Source: Brasenia schreberi (lineage: Eukaryota; Streptophyta; Magnoliopsida; Nymphaeales; Cabombaceae). Taken from it: 64,000 bases of DNA. Positions 44,630-56,452 of the stretch are shown in pieces. The translations under genes and the position numbers were made by a program. The first letter of the stretch is position 1. Every line of letters begins with the position of its first letter. Below the pieces are notes generated by a model that made no database searches, was not told where the DNA came from, and worked only from the letters and a program-made list of their open reading frames with translations. The stretch lies in NCBI GenBank assembly GCA_036023115.1, contig JAYKKT010000086.1:9625501-9689500 (forward strand), read 5' to 3'.

Positions 44630-45030
44630 TTGTCTTTCAATTCAAGCACTCACACACATTGAGCATTCGCTCTTATTTGTAAGACCCAAGTAAGGGCCGT
44701 GCTATACTATTTGGGTTTCATTTCATGTCGTGTGTGTAAGTCTTTCAATTCAAGCACTCACACACATTGAGCCTTCACTCTTATTTGTAAGACCCAAGTA
44801 AGGGCCGTGTTATACTATTTGGGTTTAATTTCATGTTGTGTGCGTAGTACTTCAATTCAAGCACTCACACACATTGAGCTTTCGCTCTTATTCCCAAGAC
44901 CTTAGTTAAGGCCATATTGCAAGTTATATTTGGGTTTTATTTCATGTCGTGTGTGTAAGTCTTTCAATTCAAGCACGCACCCACATTGATCCTTCGCTCT
45001 TATTTGCAAGACTCGAGTAAGGTCCATATA
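44630..45030 (+). repeat. Tandem repeat in element C 3' LTR
   Basis: Counterpart of 22735-23130, about four units. A (TA)n run near 44569-44592 just upstream is longer than in the 5' LTR. Confidence 0.85.
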
Positions 45031-45404
45031 TACCTTATATACATATCTCCCTTCGGCATTTACATTACAAGTCATTTCCCTTCGGTTATTTCCCTTCGAC
45101 ATTGTCTTTACATTCGGGTTTTCCCTTTGGAGTAGCGTGAGTTTGCATTGCATCTATGCCATACCATGAGGTAGGACGCATATTGCTTCAAAGCAAGCCC
45201 CGTACTCCCGCTCAAATTCGCCCCATGTAGTGGAGTGTTCATAACACACACCTAGGTGGCCCATAAAGGGATAAAAAGAAAGACTTAGGCACGTGCAAAT
45301 CCACGTGATCTAAAATCTGCAATCACATTAAAAAGACCCGAATCAAACACCTCGAACTGCTTTCGTAGGCTTTTCCTACCCTAAACTCAATTTTTAAAAG
45401 CGTA

Positions 45405-45532
45405 CAGACTGACCCTTGCACGTCGGTGCAAGAAGGTCTGCGATGACAAGAGCTCACTTGCTCACAGTCGCCACGTTAGAAGTCAGGATAAAATATATCT
45501 TCGCTAGCTTAGGTAAGCTAGCTGGCACGCCC
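45405..45532 (+). other. U5 structured module, element C 3' LTR
   Basis: 36-nt hairpin at 45405-45440 (CAGACT/GGTCTG, one U-G pair), perfect GCTAGC hairpin at 45503-45522, and TGGCACGCCC at 45523-45532. Confidence 0.7.
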
Positions 45533-45620
45533 TGTTTGTACAAATAGGACTTAGACACACGAGAGGATCCGCTCCAGGCCCTAAGAAGCCAAGGGAGGTG
45601 GGGATTTTCCTGCGTCTACA

Positions 45621-48600
45621 GTTCCCAAGGTTCTTATTTTACAAAAACCGAAAAAATCAAAAATTTGGAAAATACCAAAAAGATTTTGTATATAGCTGCT
45701 CCTGGTAGGACTTTGGCAAAAGAAAAGGATTTCGAAAGAAACATCGTCTGCATAGCCAGACCAAAAATTTCGAAATCAATTGAAAATCCAAGTACAAAAA
45801 CCAGGTCTTTTTGAAAATCACGCATCAAATTCCCTCTGGTCTATAGCCCACGAGAATGATCAAAGCCCAGAAGTAGATCCCCTTGAGGAAGATCCCACTT
45901 CTGAGCTCCCTGAATTTCATAAAATTCTCGATTTTGAAAGACCTTCCAATTCAGTAGGAGGAGATTTCATAGAGGTGAACCTAGGGAGTGATTCCAATCA
46001 AAAATCCATCAAAATAGGCGCATGCTTGCATGAACATGAAAGATCAACATTCGTTGCATTTCTACGAACCTATTTAGATATGTTTGCATGGACGTATGAA
46101 GACATGCCGGGCATAGACCCCACATTGTCGAGCATCGTCTTCTCTTAGATGCGGATGTAAAACCCATAAAGCAGAAGCTTAGGAAAATACACCCGAATGT
46201 ACACACGCAAGTCAAAGAGGGTTTAAAAGATCTGTTAAAAGCCGGATTTATAAAACCCATTGCGTATTCTGATTGGTTATCAAACATTGTTGTAGTTCGA
46301 AAAACCAATGGGAAAATTCGAATATGCATCGATTTCAGAAACCTGAATAAAGCCACTCCAAAGGATAATTATCCTTTACCAAACATAGATTTGATAGTCG
46401 ATAGTACTGCAAATCATGAAATGTTTTCATTTATGGATGGCTATTTAGGATATAATCAAATCAAACTAAGTCCACGAGATCAGGGTAAGACCGCCTTCAC
46501 AACCCCATGGGGCATGTACTGCTATACAGTCATGCCCTTTGGTTTGAAAAATGCCGGCGCAACATACCAACGATCCATGACCACGATCTTCCTTGATCAG
46601 ATTCATGAGCTCGTAGAAGTGTATGTGGATGATCTCTTGGCAAAATCCAAAATCCGATGCACCCATGTCGAATGTTTGCAAAAGATTTTCGAAAGGCTTA
46701 GGCTTTACAAAGTAAAGCTAAACCCTCAAAAATGTGTATTCGGGGTAGAGTCAGGGAAACTTCTGGGCTTTATGGTGAGCCAAAGGGTTATAGAAGTCGA
46801 CCCCTCTAAGTGTCGAGCCATCATAGACATGGCTCCACCCTCCAATCTCACCCAAATCCGTAGCCTCCAAGGTCGATTACAATCCGTATTTCATCCGTGC
46901 ACGAAATTCTTATGGGATGATGAATGCCAATGGTCCTTCGAGAGACTAAAGGCATACTTGGTTAATCTCCCCGTTTTGAAACCTCCGAAGCAAGGAAAAC
47001 CGCTTTTACTCTACATCTCCGTGCATGCGAATGCTTTAGGAGCCCTATTGGCTCAATACGAGGATGACACCCACAAGGAGTATGCCATCTACTATATTTC
47101 AAAAACTCTCTTGGCTTATGAACGAAATTATCAAGCCATGGAGAAGACGTGCTTGGCCCTAGTCTGGGCCTGCCAGAAATTCAGACACTATTTCCTAGAT
47201 CATGAGATCTGGATAGTGTCCAAGCTTGATCCAATCAAGCACTTGTTCGAAAAACCCATTCTCACGGGTAGATTGGGCAAATGGCAACTCCTTCTAATGG
47301 AGTATGACCTGAAATACCATCACCAGACCTCCATTAAGGGGCATGCCCTAGCAGACTACGTGGTTGAGTTCCCCTTAGAGGACGCATATCCCACGCTTGA
47401 TGAAATGCTTGATGAAGGCATATTACAAAATCATTTCCAAAACCACATTTTGGCAAACAATTTCAAAAACCAAGTGTGGAAGATGCACTTCGATGGGGCA
47501 CGAAACCAACGAGGGGCTGGTGCTGGGGTCATCCTCATCTCCCCTGAAAAGAGCAAGATTCCCATAGCTGTCCGCCTAGATTTTGAATGTTCCAACAACG
47601 TAGCTAAGTATGAAGCACTCATACAAGGCTTAAGGATTTCGAAAACTCTAGGGGCATCATGTATCAAGGTCTTTGGAGATTCGCTCCTTGTCATAAACCA
47701 GGTTTTAAAAATTTGGCAAGTACGTAATGAAAAACTGCTTCCATATCACGAGTTGGCCACTTGATTGGTCCAGTCCTTCCAATCATGCAAACTCACACAC
47801 GTAGGAAGAGAGGACAATGGCATCGCCGATGCCCTCTCCTCCTTGGGTTCAGCCCTAAAGGTCGATCCCATTACCGGGACCCGGTCTTTAGAAATATGGC
47901 ATGCGCCCAACCCATCCACACACGATCTGGATATTTACCAAAATAACCCAGATTCTATTGAAAGACCCTAGTTTTATGACATCAAACAATTTTTAGAAAA
48001 TGGGGGATTCGCCGAGGATGCCACATCCAAAGATAAGGCATTCATCCGTAAGATTTCGACCCGATACACCATTCTGGGTAGGGTTCTATACAAAAAGAGC
48101 TTTATCGGTATTTGACTTAGGTGTATCGATCTAGAGGAGGCTAGGATAGTGATGCATGAATTCCACGATGGGGAATGTGGAGGCCATGTCAATGCCAATA
48201 TGATGGCAATGAAAATACTTAGAGGGGGCTATTTTTGGTCCACCCTGAAAAAGGATTGTCACGATCATGTTAGGAAGTGTCATCCATGTCAAGTGCATGG
48301 GCACGCCATTCATATCCCTTCATCCGCATTGCATTCTGTGGTCAGCCCCTGGCCATTCACCATGTGGGCGTTTGACATCGTAGGCCCCATATTTCCAAAA
48401 GCCTCGAATGGGCATCGACTCATTTTAGCGGCCACAGAGTATTTCTCCAAGTGGGTGGAAGCCATTTCCCTAACCAATGTGCTGGGGCAACATGTGGTGG
48501 CTTTCATCCGGAGGAATATCTTGACTCGATTTGGGGTTCCACGAGACCTTGTATCCGATAATGGTACCCCATTCAAGAACGAGCGGATGGTTAAGTTGTG

Positions 48601-48622
48601 CAACACGTATGGCATAACTCAC
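45621..48622 (+). pseudogene. pol: Element F pol, 5' and central part (linker to integrase core), interrupted by C and G
   Basis: Begins in the pol linker (GTTCCCAAGG; homologous to C 26880) because C is inserted to its left, and stops in integrase where G is inserted after GGCATAACTCAC. RT YVDD lies at 46622-46633; first RNase H (TCLALVWACQKFRHY), archaeal-type RNase H (KMHFDGARNQRGAGAG), integrase zinc finger (HEFHDGECGGH, KCHPCQ), FDIVGP and SDNGTPFKNE follow. Lesions: one-base deletion near 46122; deletion of about 63 bp near 46889; TGA at 47762-47764 (CGA); TAG near 47969 (TGG); a stop near 48113. The open frame to 48658 ends in residues read from the G LTR and is a chimera. The rest of integrase resumes at 62153. 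Confidence 0.93.
48618..48622. repeat. Target site duplication of element G, left copy (CTCAC)
   Basis: CTCAC before TG at 48623, repeated at 62153-62157. Removing G rejoins ACTCACCACTTC, as in the intact integrase of C (29847). Confidence 0.95.
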
Positions 48623-48699
48623 TGTAGACACGGAAAATCCTCGTCTCCGGGTTCTTAGGCCTGAAGCAAATCTTTTCGTGCTTACGTCGCTTTTAAAAA

Positions 48700-48828
48700 G
48701 GGCGTGCCAGCTAGCTTTCTCAAACTAGCGAAGTGATTTTTGAAAATATCTAACTTTTGGAGCGACTGTGGACAAGTGGGTTCTTTTTGTCACAGACTTT
48801 CTTGCACCGACGCACAAGGGTCAGTCTG
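48700..48828 (-). other. U5 structured module, element G 3' LTR
   Basis: PBS-like decamer at 48700-48709 (TGGCACGCCC on the minus strand), GCTAGC hairpin at 48710-48729, and 36-nt hairpin at 48793-48828 with Watson-Crick outer stem CAGACT/AGTCTG. Confidence 0.75.
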
Positions 48829-49189
48829 TACGCTTTAGAAAAACTCGATTTTACACAAACACGACTCTTTTGAAAACTTTGAAAGTGTTTTATCGATTGG
48901 TTTTGTCAAATTTGCAAACTTTTATACATGGGATCTATGCGCTCCTATGTCTCTCGGGTTTTAGCCAATTTTGGCGTGTAGTCGTGTGCATCCAGTGCTC
49001 GATTTAAGGTAAGTTCTATACGATTTTATCAATTTGGTTCGATGCAAGTATGCTCCCTATCTCGAGTGTGGCGGATATGCAATGCAAACTCACACAACTT
49101 GAAGGGAAAACCCGAAATTTAAAGACATAGCAGAAGGGAAATAGCAGAAAGGGAAATATGGCTATATCTTAGATGCTGAAGGGAAAATA

Positions 49190-49510
49190 TATATAGCTAT
49201 ATCTTAAGAGCGAGAAGGCTCAAAGTGAGTGAGTGTTTTGAGTGTATAAATTGAAAGGGCAACTCACACGACTTGAACCTTAAAAACCCAGCTGAAAGGG
49301 AAAATACGTATATATATGTAAGAGCGGAAAGGCTCAATGTGAGTGAGTGCTTTGAGTGTATAAAATGAAAGACAACTCACACGACTTGAACCTTAAAACC
49401 CAGCTGAATGTATATAAATAGAGCTATATCCTATGGGCTGTTGAGGCCCGTTTTGTGTGCAAAAAGGTGTGCAGATAAGAGCGGAAAGGCTCCAGTGTAC
49501 GTGTGTGATT
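49190..49510 (-). repeat. Tandem repeat in element G 3' LTR
   Basis: Three units with TAAGAGCGAGAAGGCTC or TAAGAGCGGAAAGGCTC followed by GTGAGTGAGTG and ACTCACACGACTTGAACC. Same GAGC/GCTC hairpin as the other families, loops GAGAAG and GGAAAG. Confidence 0.8.
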
Positions 49511-49959
49511 CGTGTTTCAAACCATAATATTACATCTCGGGGGGAGACTACGCTCCATTATTACAACCCCGTATCAAATTTAATTGAATTTGAAACAGCG
49601 TAAAGAACTAGGTTCGAGCACTTACACTTAGTCTGCTTGGGCTTTCTTTATCAATGGGATCCGACCTTGGATATAACCGTTGGATGGACCTCTCACTGCG
49701 AACCGATCCAATGCGTGGAGTTTTAGTCCTAATTTGCGATCTAGGCTATGTCGGCACACGAAGGCTCTATGGTTTTGGGTGGGATTCGAACAAAATTAAG
49801 GCAAAGGTGTAGGGGATCAAGGGCCAGCTCTAAGGTGAAAGGCTTAGGTAGGGTTTTAGTCCAAATCCTAAGGTGATACTCGACCAGCTAGGGTTCGAGT
49901 TGGGTGATGCTCCATGGGTAGTTCTAGGCAAAACACTCAAGGGATGCCCTAAGGGAGTG

Positions 49960-50425
49960 CTCGGCCAAATGGTGGCCAAGCTAGGTAGGTTTTTAATGGA
50001 TGGTTTAGGTAGGATTTGTGATGAAAGGACTAAAGGGAAATGGCTCGGCCAAGGGTGGCCGAGCTGATCCATCTTGGGTTTAGGTTAGGTTGGTCTTTGG
50101 GGGACCTAATAGGACAGACCTAGGGTGAGCTCGGCCAGCTATTGGCCGGGCTTGGTGTGGGCTTGGGTGGAGACGATCTTGGGTAGAACTAGGCTCGATC
50201 TTAGCAAGATTCGGCCAGCTCTTAGTTGGTTGGAAGTTGATGGATTTTATCAACGGTATTGGGTGGTTTAGAGAGTTAGGATTTAGGTACTAAACGAGGC
50301 TGGTCTAGGGTGGGCTCGGTCAGCCAATGGCTGAGCTTGGACTGGTATTAGGTGGGGACGGATTTGGGTGAAACTAAGGCAGCTTTTAGTGAAGTTCGGC
50401 CAGCTTCTTGGCTGGACTTTGCTGG
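49960..50425 (-). repeat. Hairpin array in element G 3' LTR leader
   Basis: Small hairpins near 49966, 50041, 50129, 50306 and 50394 (plus strand). The best is GCTCGGCCA-AGGG-TGGCCGAGC, nine paired bases; others keep the stem with G-T pairs (GCTCGGTCA...TGGCTGAGC). A similar set is in the 5' LTR at about 60675-61130. Confidence 0.7.
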
Positions 50426-50685
50426 ATTTTTAAGAGGTGGTATGGGTGGTTTAGAAAGGCTAGAAGAGAGTGGTTTAAGTGGGTTCTAGGGACTTACCTT
50501 AGCCACGGTTTTTAGTTTTTCCACGCACCAAGTCTTCACATCAAACGGACCATCCACGGCTGCCGGATCCACGTGAGTTGCAGCACCAAGCCTTGGCGTG
50601 AAATAATTTTGCAGCCCACAAGAACAAAACCCACCATTTCAGCCCACCATGGAAAGTCCAAGTCAAGCCCCTTTTCTTGACTTGC

Positions 50686-50690
<5 letters not shown>

Positions 50691-50733
<43 letters not shown>
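50691..50733. repeat. (CT)n microsatellite in element G 3' LTR
   Basis: 43-bp CT run; 21 bp at 61408-61428 in the 5' LTR. On the element's strand it is a GA run in the leader, like the GAGAGA stretch of E at 33650-33674. Confidence 0.95.
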
Positions 50734-50738
<5 letters not shown>

Positions 50739-50798
50739 CAAGCAAGGACGTGAAACAAGAAAAAATTTCCAGCCCTTTTCCACCAGCCCCTCACGTCC

Positions 50799-50805
50799 TT
50801 TTATA
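50799..50805 (-). promoter_or_regulatory. TATA box of element G 3' LTR
   Basis: TATAAAA within CCTATAAAAGG on the minus strand, between the GGAT block and the GA-rich leader. Confidence 0.6.
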
Positions 50806-51457
50806 GGTTTCTTATGTGGATATTGGATCCTGGATTGATTTTGAAATCTGGATCCAATCCAAGTCTTGTTTGGATCTAGATCTTGGGTCTGGATTTGGAT
50901 ATTTGGATCCAGATTTGATCCAATTTTTTTTTTTCTTCTTCTCTCCTTCTTGGCATCTTGAGTCGAACGCTTCGTGCGGGCCTTGAGTTTATCAATGATC
51001 CGTCTTAAGCGGGGGTTTTCCCCATTTCATCGTCCAAGCTCCTTTTCGCCTTTCCGGACTCTATTTCAACTGATTTTGGTTGTTTTCGACTTGGATTGTT
51101 CGTGATTTCAGGGACACTATTGGCTGGGCCTCTGATGCTTCTGGCTTGAAGTCCATTTGCGGCCTGGGCTCCTCTTTTGCCTTTGAATTTGGCTTTTCGT
51201 CGGGCTGGGCTTGCTCTTTGAATTTTCTGAATTTCTGTTGCAACTGCTTTGGGCCAGGCTTTACCTGTTCATCTGGGCTTTTGCAAAAATAGGACTTTCG
51301 CCCATTTTCAAGAATGTATGTTCCGACAGGGTTGCAAAATGGAGGTTTGAAGTATTTGAGTTCCTGGGTTTTCAAAAATTCCAATTTTGGCTTTCTGAGC
51401 TCATTTTCGAACCAGGCATTTGTTTTTGTAGAATTTTTGAAATTTGGGGTGTTTACA

Positions 51458-51504
51458 AATGCCCCTCTTTGGCATTATCCAAATTGATTTGGATAATGGC
51501 GAAG
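51458..51504 (-). other. Polypurine tract and PPT-proximal hairpin, element G
   Basis: The minus strand reads CCAAAGAGGGGCATT before the LTR. Hairpin arms 51467-51484 and 51487-51504 pair at 16 of 18 positions; the ATTAT/ATAAT part is A-T at the position that is C-G in B, C and F. Confidence 0.82.
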
Positions 51505-52638
51505 AAGATAACACCCCTATTTGTTTTCTCCCGGATTTGATCTTGAGAATATGGGATTGTCCTAGTATTTGAGAAAAACATTTTCTTTTAAGCCTGATAG
51601 GAGGAGATTTTTCGCCAAAAAAGGGGACTTTCTATGGATCTAGCCCTAAATGAAGATCATGTATGAGGTGCTTATGCGTGGATATGCAGAGTGTGTGATG
51701 TGGCTGAAATGCCAGAAAGGGGCGACCTCCTAGAGACCAGATTATATAGTCGAACTTTTGAGATTTTTATGAAAAACCTGCTGCTCCAAGTGAGCGGGCC
51801 TTACGTATGCTCGATGTTTGAGTTTTTTTGAAATTCGTTTTAAGAGGGAAAACTTTTCTGAACCATCAATCATAAGGACCTTCAGCTCCTTGTGTTTGCC
51901 TTTACTCGAGTCTCGACACTTGCTAATCTAGCAGAGGTTTTATGAGAAAACTAGCCACATTTCAAAATTTTTTACGCCATACTCAAAACGTCGTATTCTC
52001 AAACAAGACAAAATTCAAGTAAGTAAATCCTATTTTTACTATAGGATTTCCTGAAATGAACCATGTTTCGCTCGGGATAAGTCATAGGGATGGGAAAGAA
52101 GTACCACGGTCCCTTCTGAAGTGTCCCGTGGTTTGAGGCAAAGAAGGTGGAAAACTGCTCTTTTTGAGCTTTTGGCCTTTTTTTCTTTCTTTTTTCCATA
52201 GAGGGTCTCCCTTTGGGAGTATTTTTTCTTTAATCCCTCTTTTCCATAGAAGACTCAAATTTTCTTTTTGATTCATTTTTCTTTCTTTGGGAAAGAGCTT
52301 TTTGGCGGGGATTTCCCTTTGTTTTGGCCAAGTTTTCCTTTTGGAAGGAGAAGAGAAGAGGGGAGGACTTATCCCAAGGTCATACTCGATCCATTCTAGG
52401 TTAGCCTATTTAGAAATAGCACGTACAACTTGCAAGTATCTTGTTATATTGAATTCGGCCTTTCTTTGTAAGAAGAAGGATTTTGAAATGTAGCCACGTA
52501 TTTGGAAAGCTCTGCTTTTTCACAAAATGTCAATTCTTTCATTCAGGGTCACCCAACTTACCTTTGATCCTTGGTTTCGAAGTTTCAAAGTGGCTTTCCC
52601 TAAAATATTTTTCACAAAATGGGAATTTAACTCAGACC
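51505..52638 (-). other. 3' untranslated region of element G
   Basis: About 1.1 kb without a gene, homologous to those of B, C and F, with the three-hairpin cluster in the middle. Confidence 0.8.
52103..52219 (-). other. Conserved three-hairpin cluster, element G
   Basis: Plus-strand positions: 52103-52132 stem ACCACGG/CCGTGGT; 52157-52169 GCTC-TTTTT-GAGC; 52207-52219 CTCCC-TTT-GGGAG. One inner base differs from C. Confidence 0.76.
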
Positions 52639-55600
52639 CTATACATGATATTTTTTCAAATACTGAATATTTATAGGATCTGCTAAATTCCTACCCTCGA
52701 CATCGGTTAACCAATAAGAATTATTTGTGGTGGTTCCACGCACGACATAAGGGCCATCCCACTTGGGCCGCCACTTTCCAAGTGGATGTGGGCCACGATG
52801 GTGGATGATTTTCAAAACGAGCTCTCTCACTTCAAAGTGGCGAGGTTTCATATGTTTTTCATAATGTCGGGCGATCCTTTGCCGGTATGCATGAGCATGG
52901 TCCATAGCAAGGAGTCGCCTCTCATCTAATAGATCTAGTTCGGCCATCCTAGCATGCTGAAGCGTCTCTAGGGGGAGGTCGAGTGCAACAGATGTATGAA
53001 ATGAATGCAGACTTGTATGGATGGGGAGAACGACGTTTGTGCCGTAAACCAACTCAAAAGGCGTGGCATTTATGGGAGTGCGGATGGAAGTCCTATAAGC
53101 CCATAAGGCTTCATCCAACTTCTCGTGCCATGTTCTACCCTTCTCTAAGGTTTTCTCAACAATGCTGATGAGAGTCTTGTTGGTGGCTTCGGCTTGGCCG
53201 TTGCCTTGAGGGTAGTAAGGTGATGAGAAGTGATGATTTATGCCATACTTGTTGCACAGCTTGTCCATCCGCTCATTTTTAAATGGGGTGCCATTATCGG
53301 ACACAAGATCTCTTGGAACTCCAAATCGAGCCAAGATGTTTTTCCTAATGAAGCCCACCACATGTTGTCCCTGGACATTTGTCAGGGAGGTGGCTTCGAC
53401 CCACTTGGAAAAATACTCAGTGGCTGCTAAAATGAACCTGTGTCCATTTGAGGCCTTTGGAAAAATTGGTCCTACGATATCAAACGCCCACATGGTGAAT
53501 GGCCAGGGGCTGACCACGGAATGCAGTGATGATGAGGGGATATGGATGGCGTGACCATGCACTTGACACGGGTGACACTTCCTAACATGATCGTGGCAGT
53601 CCTTTCTCAGGGTAGACCAAAAATAACCTGCTCTAAGTATTTTCATCGCCATCATGTTGGCATTGACATGACCTCCACATTCTCCATCGTGGAATTCGTG
53701 CATAACAATCCTAGCCTCCTCTAGGTCGACGCATCTTAGTAAGATGCCAGTAAAACTCTTTTTGTACAGAACCCCTCCCAAAATTGTGTATCGGGTGGAA
53801 ATTTTTCGGATGAATGCCTTATCTTTAGATGTGGCATCCTCAGTGAATCCCCCATTTTCTAGAAAATTCTTTATGTCATAAAACCAAGGTTTTTCATCAG
53901 AATTAGGGTTATTTTGGCAAATTTGCAAATCGTGTATGGAAGGAGTGGGTGAGTGCCATATTTCAAGGGGTCTGGTTCCCAAAGTGGGATCGACCCTTAG
54001 GGCTGAACCCAAGGATGAGAGGGCATCAGCAACGCCATTATCCTCTCTTCCTACATGTGTGAGAGTGCACGATTGGAACGACTCAACCAGTCGAGTGGCC
54101 AATTCGTGGTATGGAAGCAGTTTTTCATTTCGAACTTGCCAAATTTTTAAAACTTGGTTTATAACAAGGAGGGAATCTCCAAAAACCTCGATGCATGCTG
54201 CCCCTAGAGTTTTCGAAACTTTTAAACCTTGTATGAGTGCTTCATACTCGGCTATATTGTTGGAACATTCGAAATCTAGGCGAATTGCTATGGGGATTTC
54301 TCCCTTTTCGGGGGATACGAGGATGATCCCAGCACCTGCCCCTCGTTGGTTTCGTGCCCCATCGAAGTGCATCTTCCACACTTGGTTTTCGAAAGAGTTT
54401 GCCAAAATGTGGTTTTGAAAATGGTTTTGCAATATGCCTTCATCCGGTATTTCATTGAGTGTGGGATACGCATCTTCTAGGGGGAACTCAGCCATGTAGT
54501 CTGTTAGGACTTGCCCCTTAATGGAGACCTGGTGATGGTATTTCAAATCATACTCCATTAGAAGGAGTTGCCATTTGCCCAATCTACCAGCGAGAATGGG
54601 TTTTTCGAATAAGTGCTTGATTGGGTCAAGCTTGGACACTATCCAGAATTCATGATCTAGGAAATAGTGTCAAAATTTCTGGCAGGCCCAAACTAGGGCC
54701 AAGCACATCTTCTCCATGGCCTGATAATTCCTTTCGTAAGCCAGGAGAGTTTTCGAAAGATAGTATATGGCACATTCCTTGTGAGTGTCATCCTCGTATT
54801 GAGCTAACAGAGCTCCCAAGGCATTCTTATGCACAGAAATGTAAAGTAGAAGAGGTTTTCCTGGTTTTGGAGGGTTTAAAACAGGGGGATTAACTAAGTA
54901 CGCCTTTAACCTTTCAAACGATTTTTGGCACTCGTCATCCCATAAAAATTTCGTACCCTTTCTCAACAACTTGTTGAAGGGTTCGCATCTAGTTGCTAGG
55001 TTTGAGATAAACCTGCGAATGGACTGTAGGCGACCCTGGAGGCTACGAATCTGGATGAGATTGGAGGGTAGAGTCATGTCTATAATGGCTCTACACTTAG
55101 AGGGGTCGACTTCTATGCCCCTTTGGCTTACCATAAATCCTAAAAGCTTACCGGATTCTACACCGAATATGCACTTTTGAGGGTTTAGCTTTATGTTGTA
55201 AAGTCTAAGCCTTTCGAAAATCTTCTGTAAGCATTCGAGATGAGTGCATCAAGTTTTTGACTTAGCCAGGAGATCATCTACATATACCTCTACGAGCTCA
55301 TGAATTTGATCGTGAAAGATCGAGGTCATAGCTCTCTGGTACGTGGCGCCATCATTTTTCAAACCAAAGGGCATGACTGTATAACAGTACATGCCCCATG
55401 GGGTTGTAAAAGCGGTTTTACCCTGATCTCGTGGGCTTAGTTTGATTTGGTTATATCCTGAATAGCCATCCATGAATGAAAACATTTCATGATTTACAGT
55501 ACTATCGACTATCAAATCAATGTTTGGTAAAGGGAAATTATCTTTTGGGGTGGCTTTATTCAGGTTTCTGAAATCGATGCATATTTGAATTTTCCCACTA

Positions 55601-56424
55601 GTTTTTCGAACAACAACTATATTGGATAACCAATCAGAATACGCAATGGGTTTTATTAATCCGGCTTTTAACAAATCTTCTAAACCCTCTTTGACTTGTG
55701 AATGCACATTCGGATGTATCTTCCTAAGCTTTTGTTTTACGGGTTTTGCATCTGAATCTAAGGGAAGACGATGCTCTACAACATTCGGGTCTATACCCAG
55801 CATGTCTTCATATGTCCATGCAAACACATCAACGTAGGTTTTCAAAAATGCAATGAATGATGTTTTTTTGTGCTCATGTAGACATGTGCCTACCTTAATG
55901 AGTTTCAGCTTTAAATCATTCCCTAAGTTTATCTCTATAAAATCCCCTCCTACTGATTTCGAAGGCTTTTCAAAATCGAGAATTTTATGAAATTCAGGGA
56001 GCTCAGAAGTAGGATCTTCCTCGAGGGAATCCAATTCTGGGCCTTGATCATTCTCAAGACTTCTAAATCCTAGGGAATTTGGACTTGACGCACAGTTTTC
56101 ACAAACGCTTGGTTTTTGTTTTGGATTTTCTGCAGGTTTTGAAGATTTTGGTCCTCTTATGAAGAGGACTTTCTTTTCGAAATTCTTTTCTCTTTCAAAA
56201 TCTTTATCAGGAGTTGCTAAATGCAGGATTTTGTTTTTGGTATTTTGCAAATTTTCGATTTTTTTGGATTTTTGTAAGGAAAGAACTTTAGGAACTATAC
56301 AAACAACTCTTTTTTCGAGTTTTTGATCTTTTTCAAATGTTTTTGGTTTCTGGGATTTTTCAATTTTTTGAATTTCGAGTTTTTCAAATGTTTTTGGATT
56401 TTTGATTGAGGGATCTTCCATCAT
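52639..56424 (-). pseudogene. pol: Element G pol: RT, two RNase H domains, integrase; nearly intact, two in-frame stops
   Basis: One frame of 1,262 codons from ATG 56424 (MMEDPS) to TAA 52639-52641, no frameshift. Long linker; RT with VRKTSGKIQICIDFRNLNKA, MDGYSGYNQI and YVDD (55273-55284); first RNase H (YISVHKNALGALLAQ, AYERNYQAMEKMCLALVWA); archaeal-type RNase H (KMHFDGARNQRGAGAG, NIAEYEALIQGLKVSKTLG, FGDSLLVINQ); integrase zinc finger (HEFHDGECGGH, KCHPCQ), catalytic DDE (FDIVGPIFPK, SDNGTPFKNE, GNGQAEATNK) and WDGPYVV. Only two stops: TGA at 55249-55251 just after YVDDLLAKSKT (CGA in other copies) and TGA at 54670-54672 (AGA in B). The 666-codon block 54639-52639 is open, so it is the best reference for the lineage here. 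Confidence 0.94.
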
Positions 56425-56452
56425 ACCTACAAAGGAAAAATAACACTAGTTA
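56425..56452 (-). promoter_or_regulatory. Candidate 3' splice site between gag-pro and pol (element G)
   Basis: GTCTAAC with the stop, then a T-rich run ending CCTTTGTAG, GT, and the pol ATG. The intervening bases differ from A, B and C, but CTAAC and the terminal TTTGTAGGT are kept. Confidence 0.5.

Larger units (their letters stand above)
43404..45620 (+). repeat. Element C 3' LTR, second segment (rest of U3, R, U5)
   Basis: Continues C LTR sequence (CTTATCACCACACC as in 21550) to ...TGCGTCTACA at 45620. Together with 31615-32768 the LTR is about 3.37 kb. Next to it, GTTCCCAAGG belongs to element F. Confidence 0.94.
48623..51457 (-). repeat. Element G 3' LTR (2,835 bp)
   Basis: TGTAGACACGG...GGTGTTTACA. 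Holds the U5 module, a tandem repeat (49190-49510), an array of GCTCGGCCA...TGGCCGAGC hairpins (49960-50420), the AAGTCAAG/CTTGACTT leader hairpin (50660-50683), a 43-bp CT run, a TATA box and a GGAT-rich block (50815-50930). It has about 70 bp (48850-48922) and a longer CT run than the 5' LTR. Confidence 0.95.

Noticed and set aside
48149..48658. 169-codon integrase-like frame
   Set aside because: The last residues come from the LTR of G; it is a chimera created by the insertion, not a gene.
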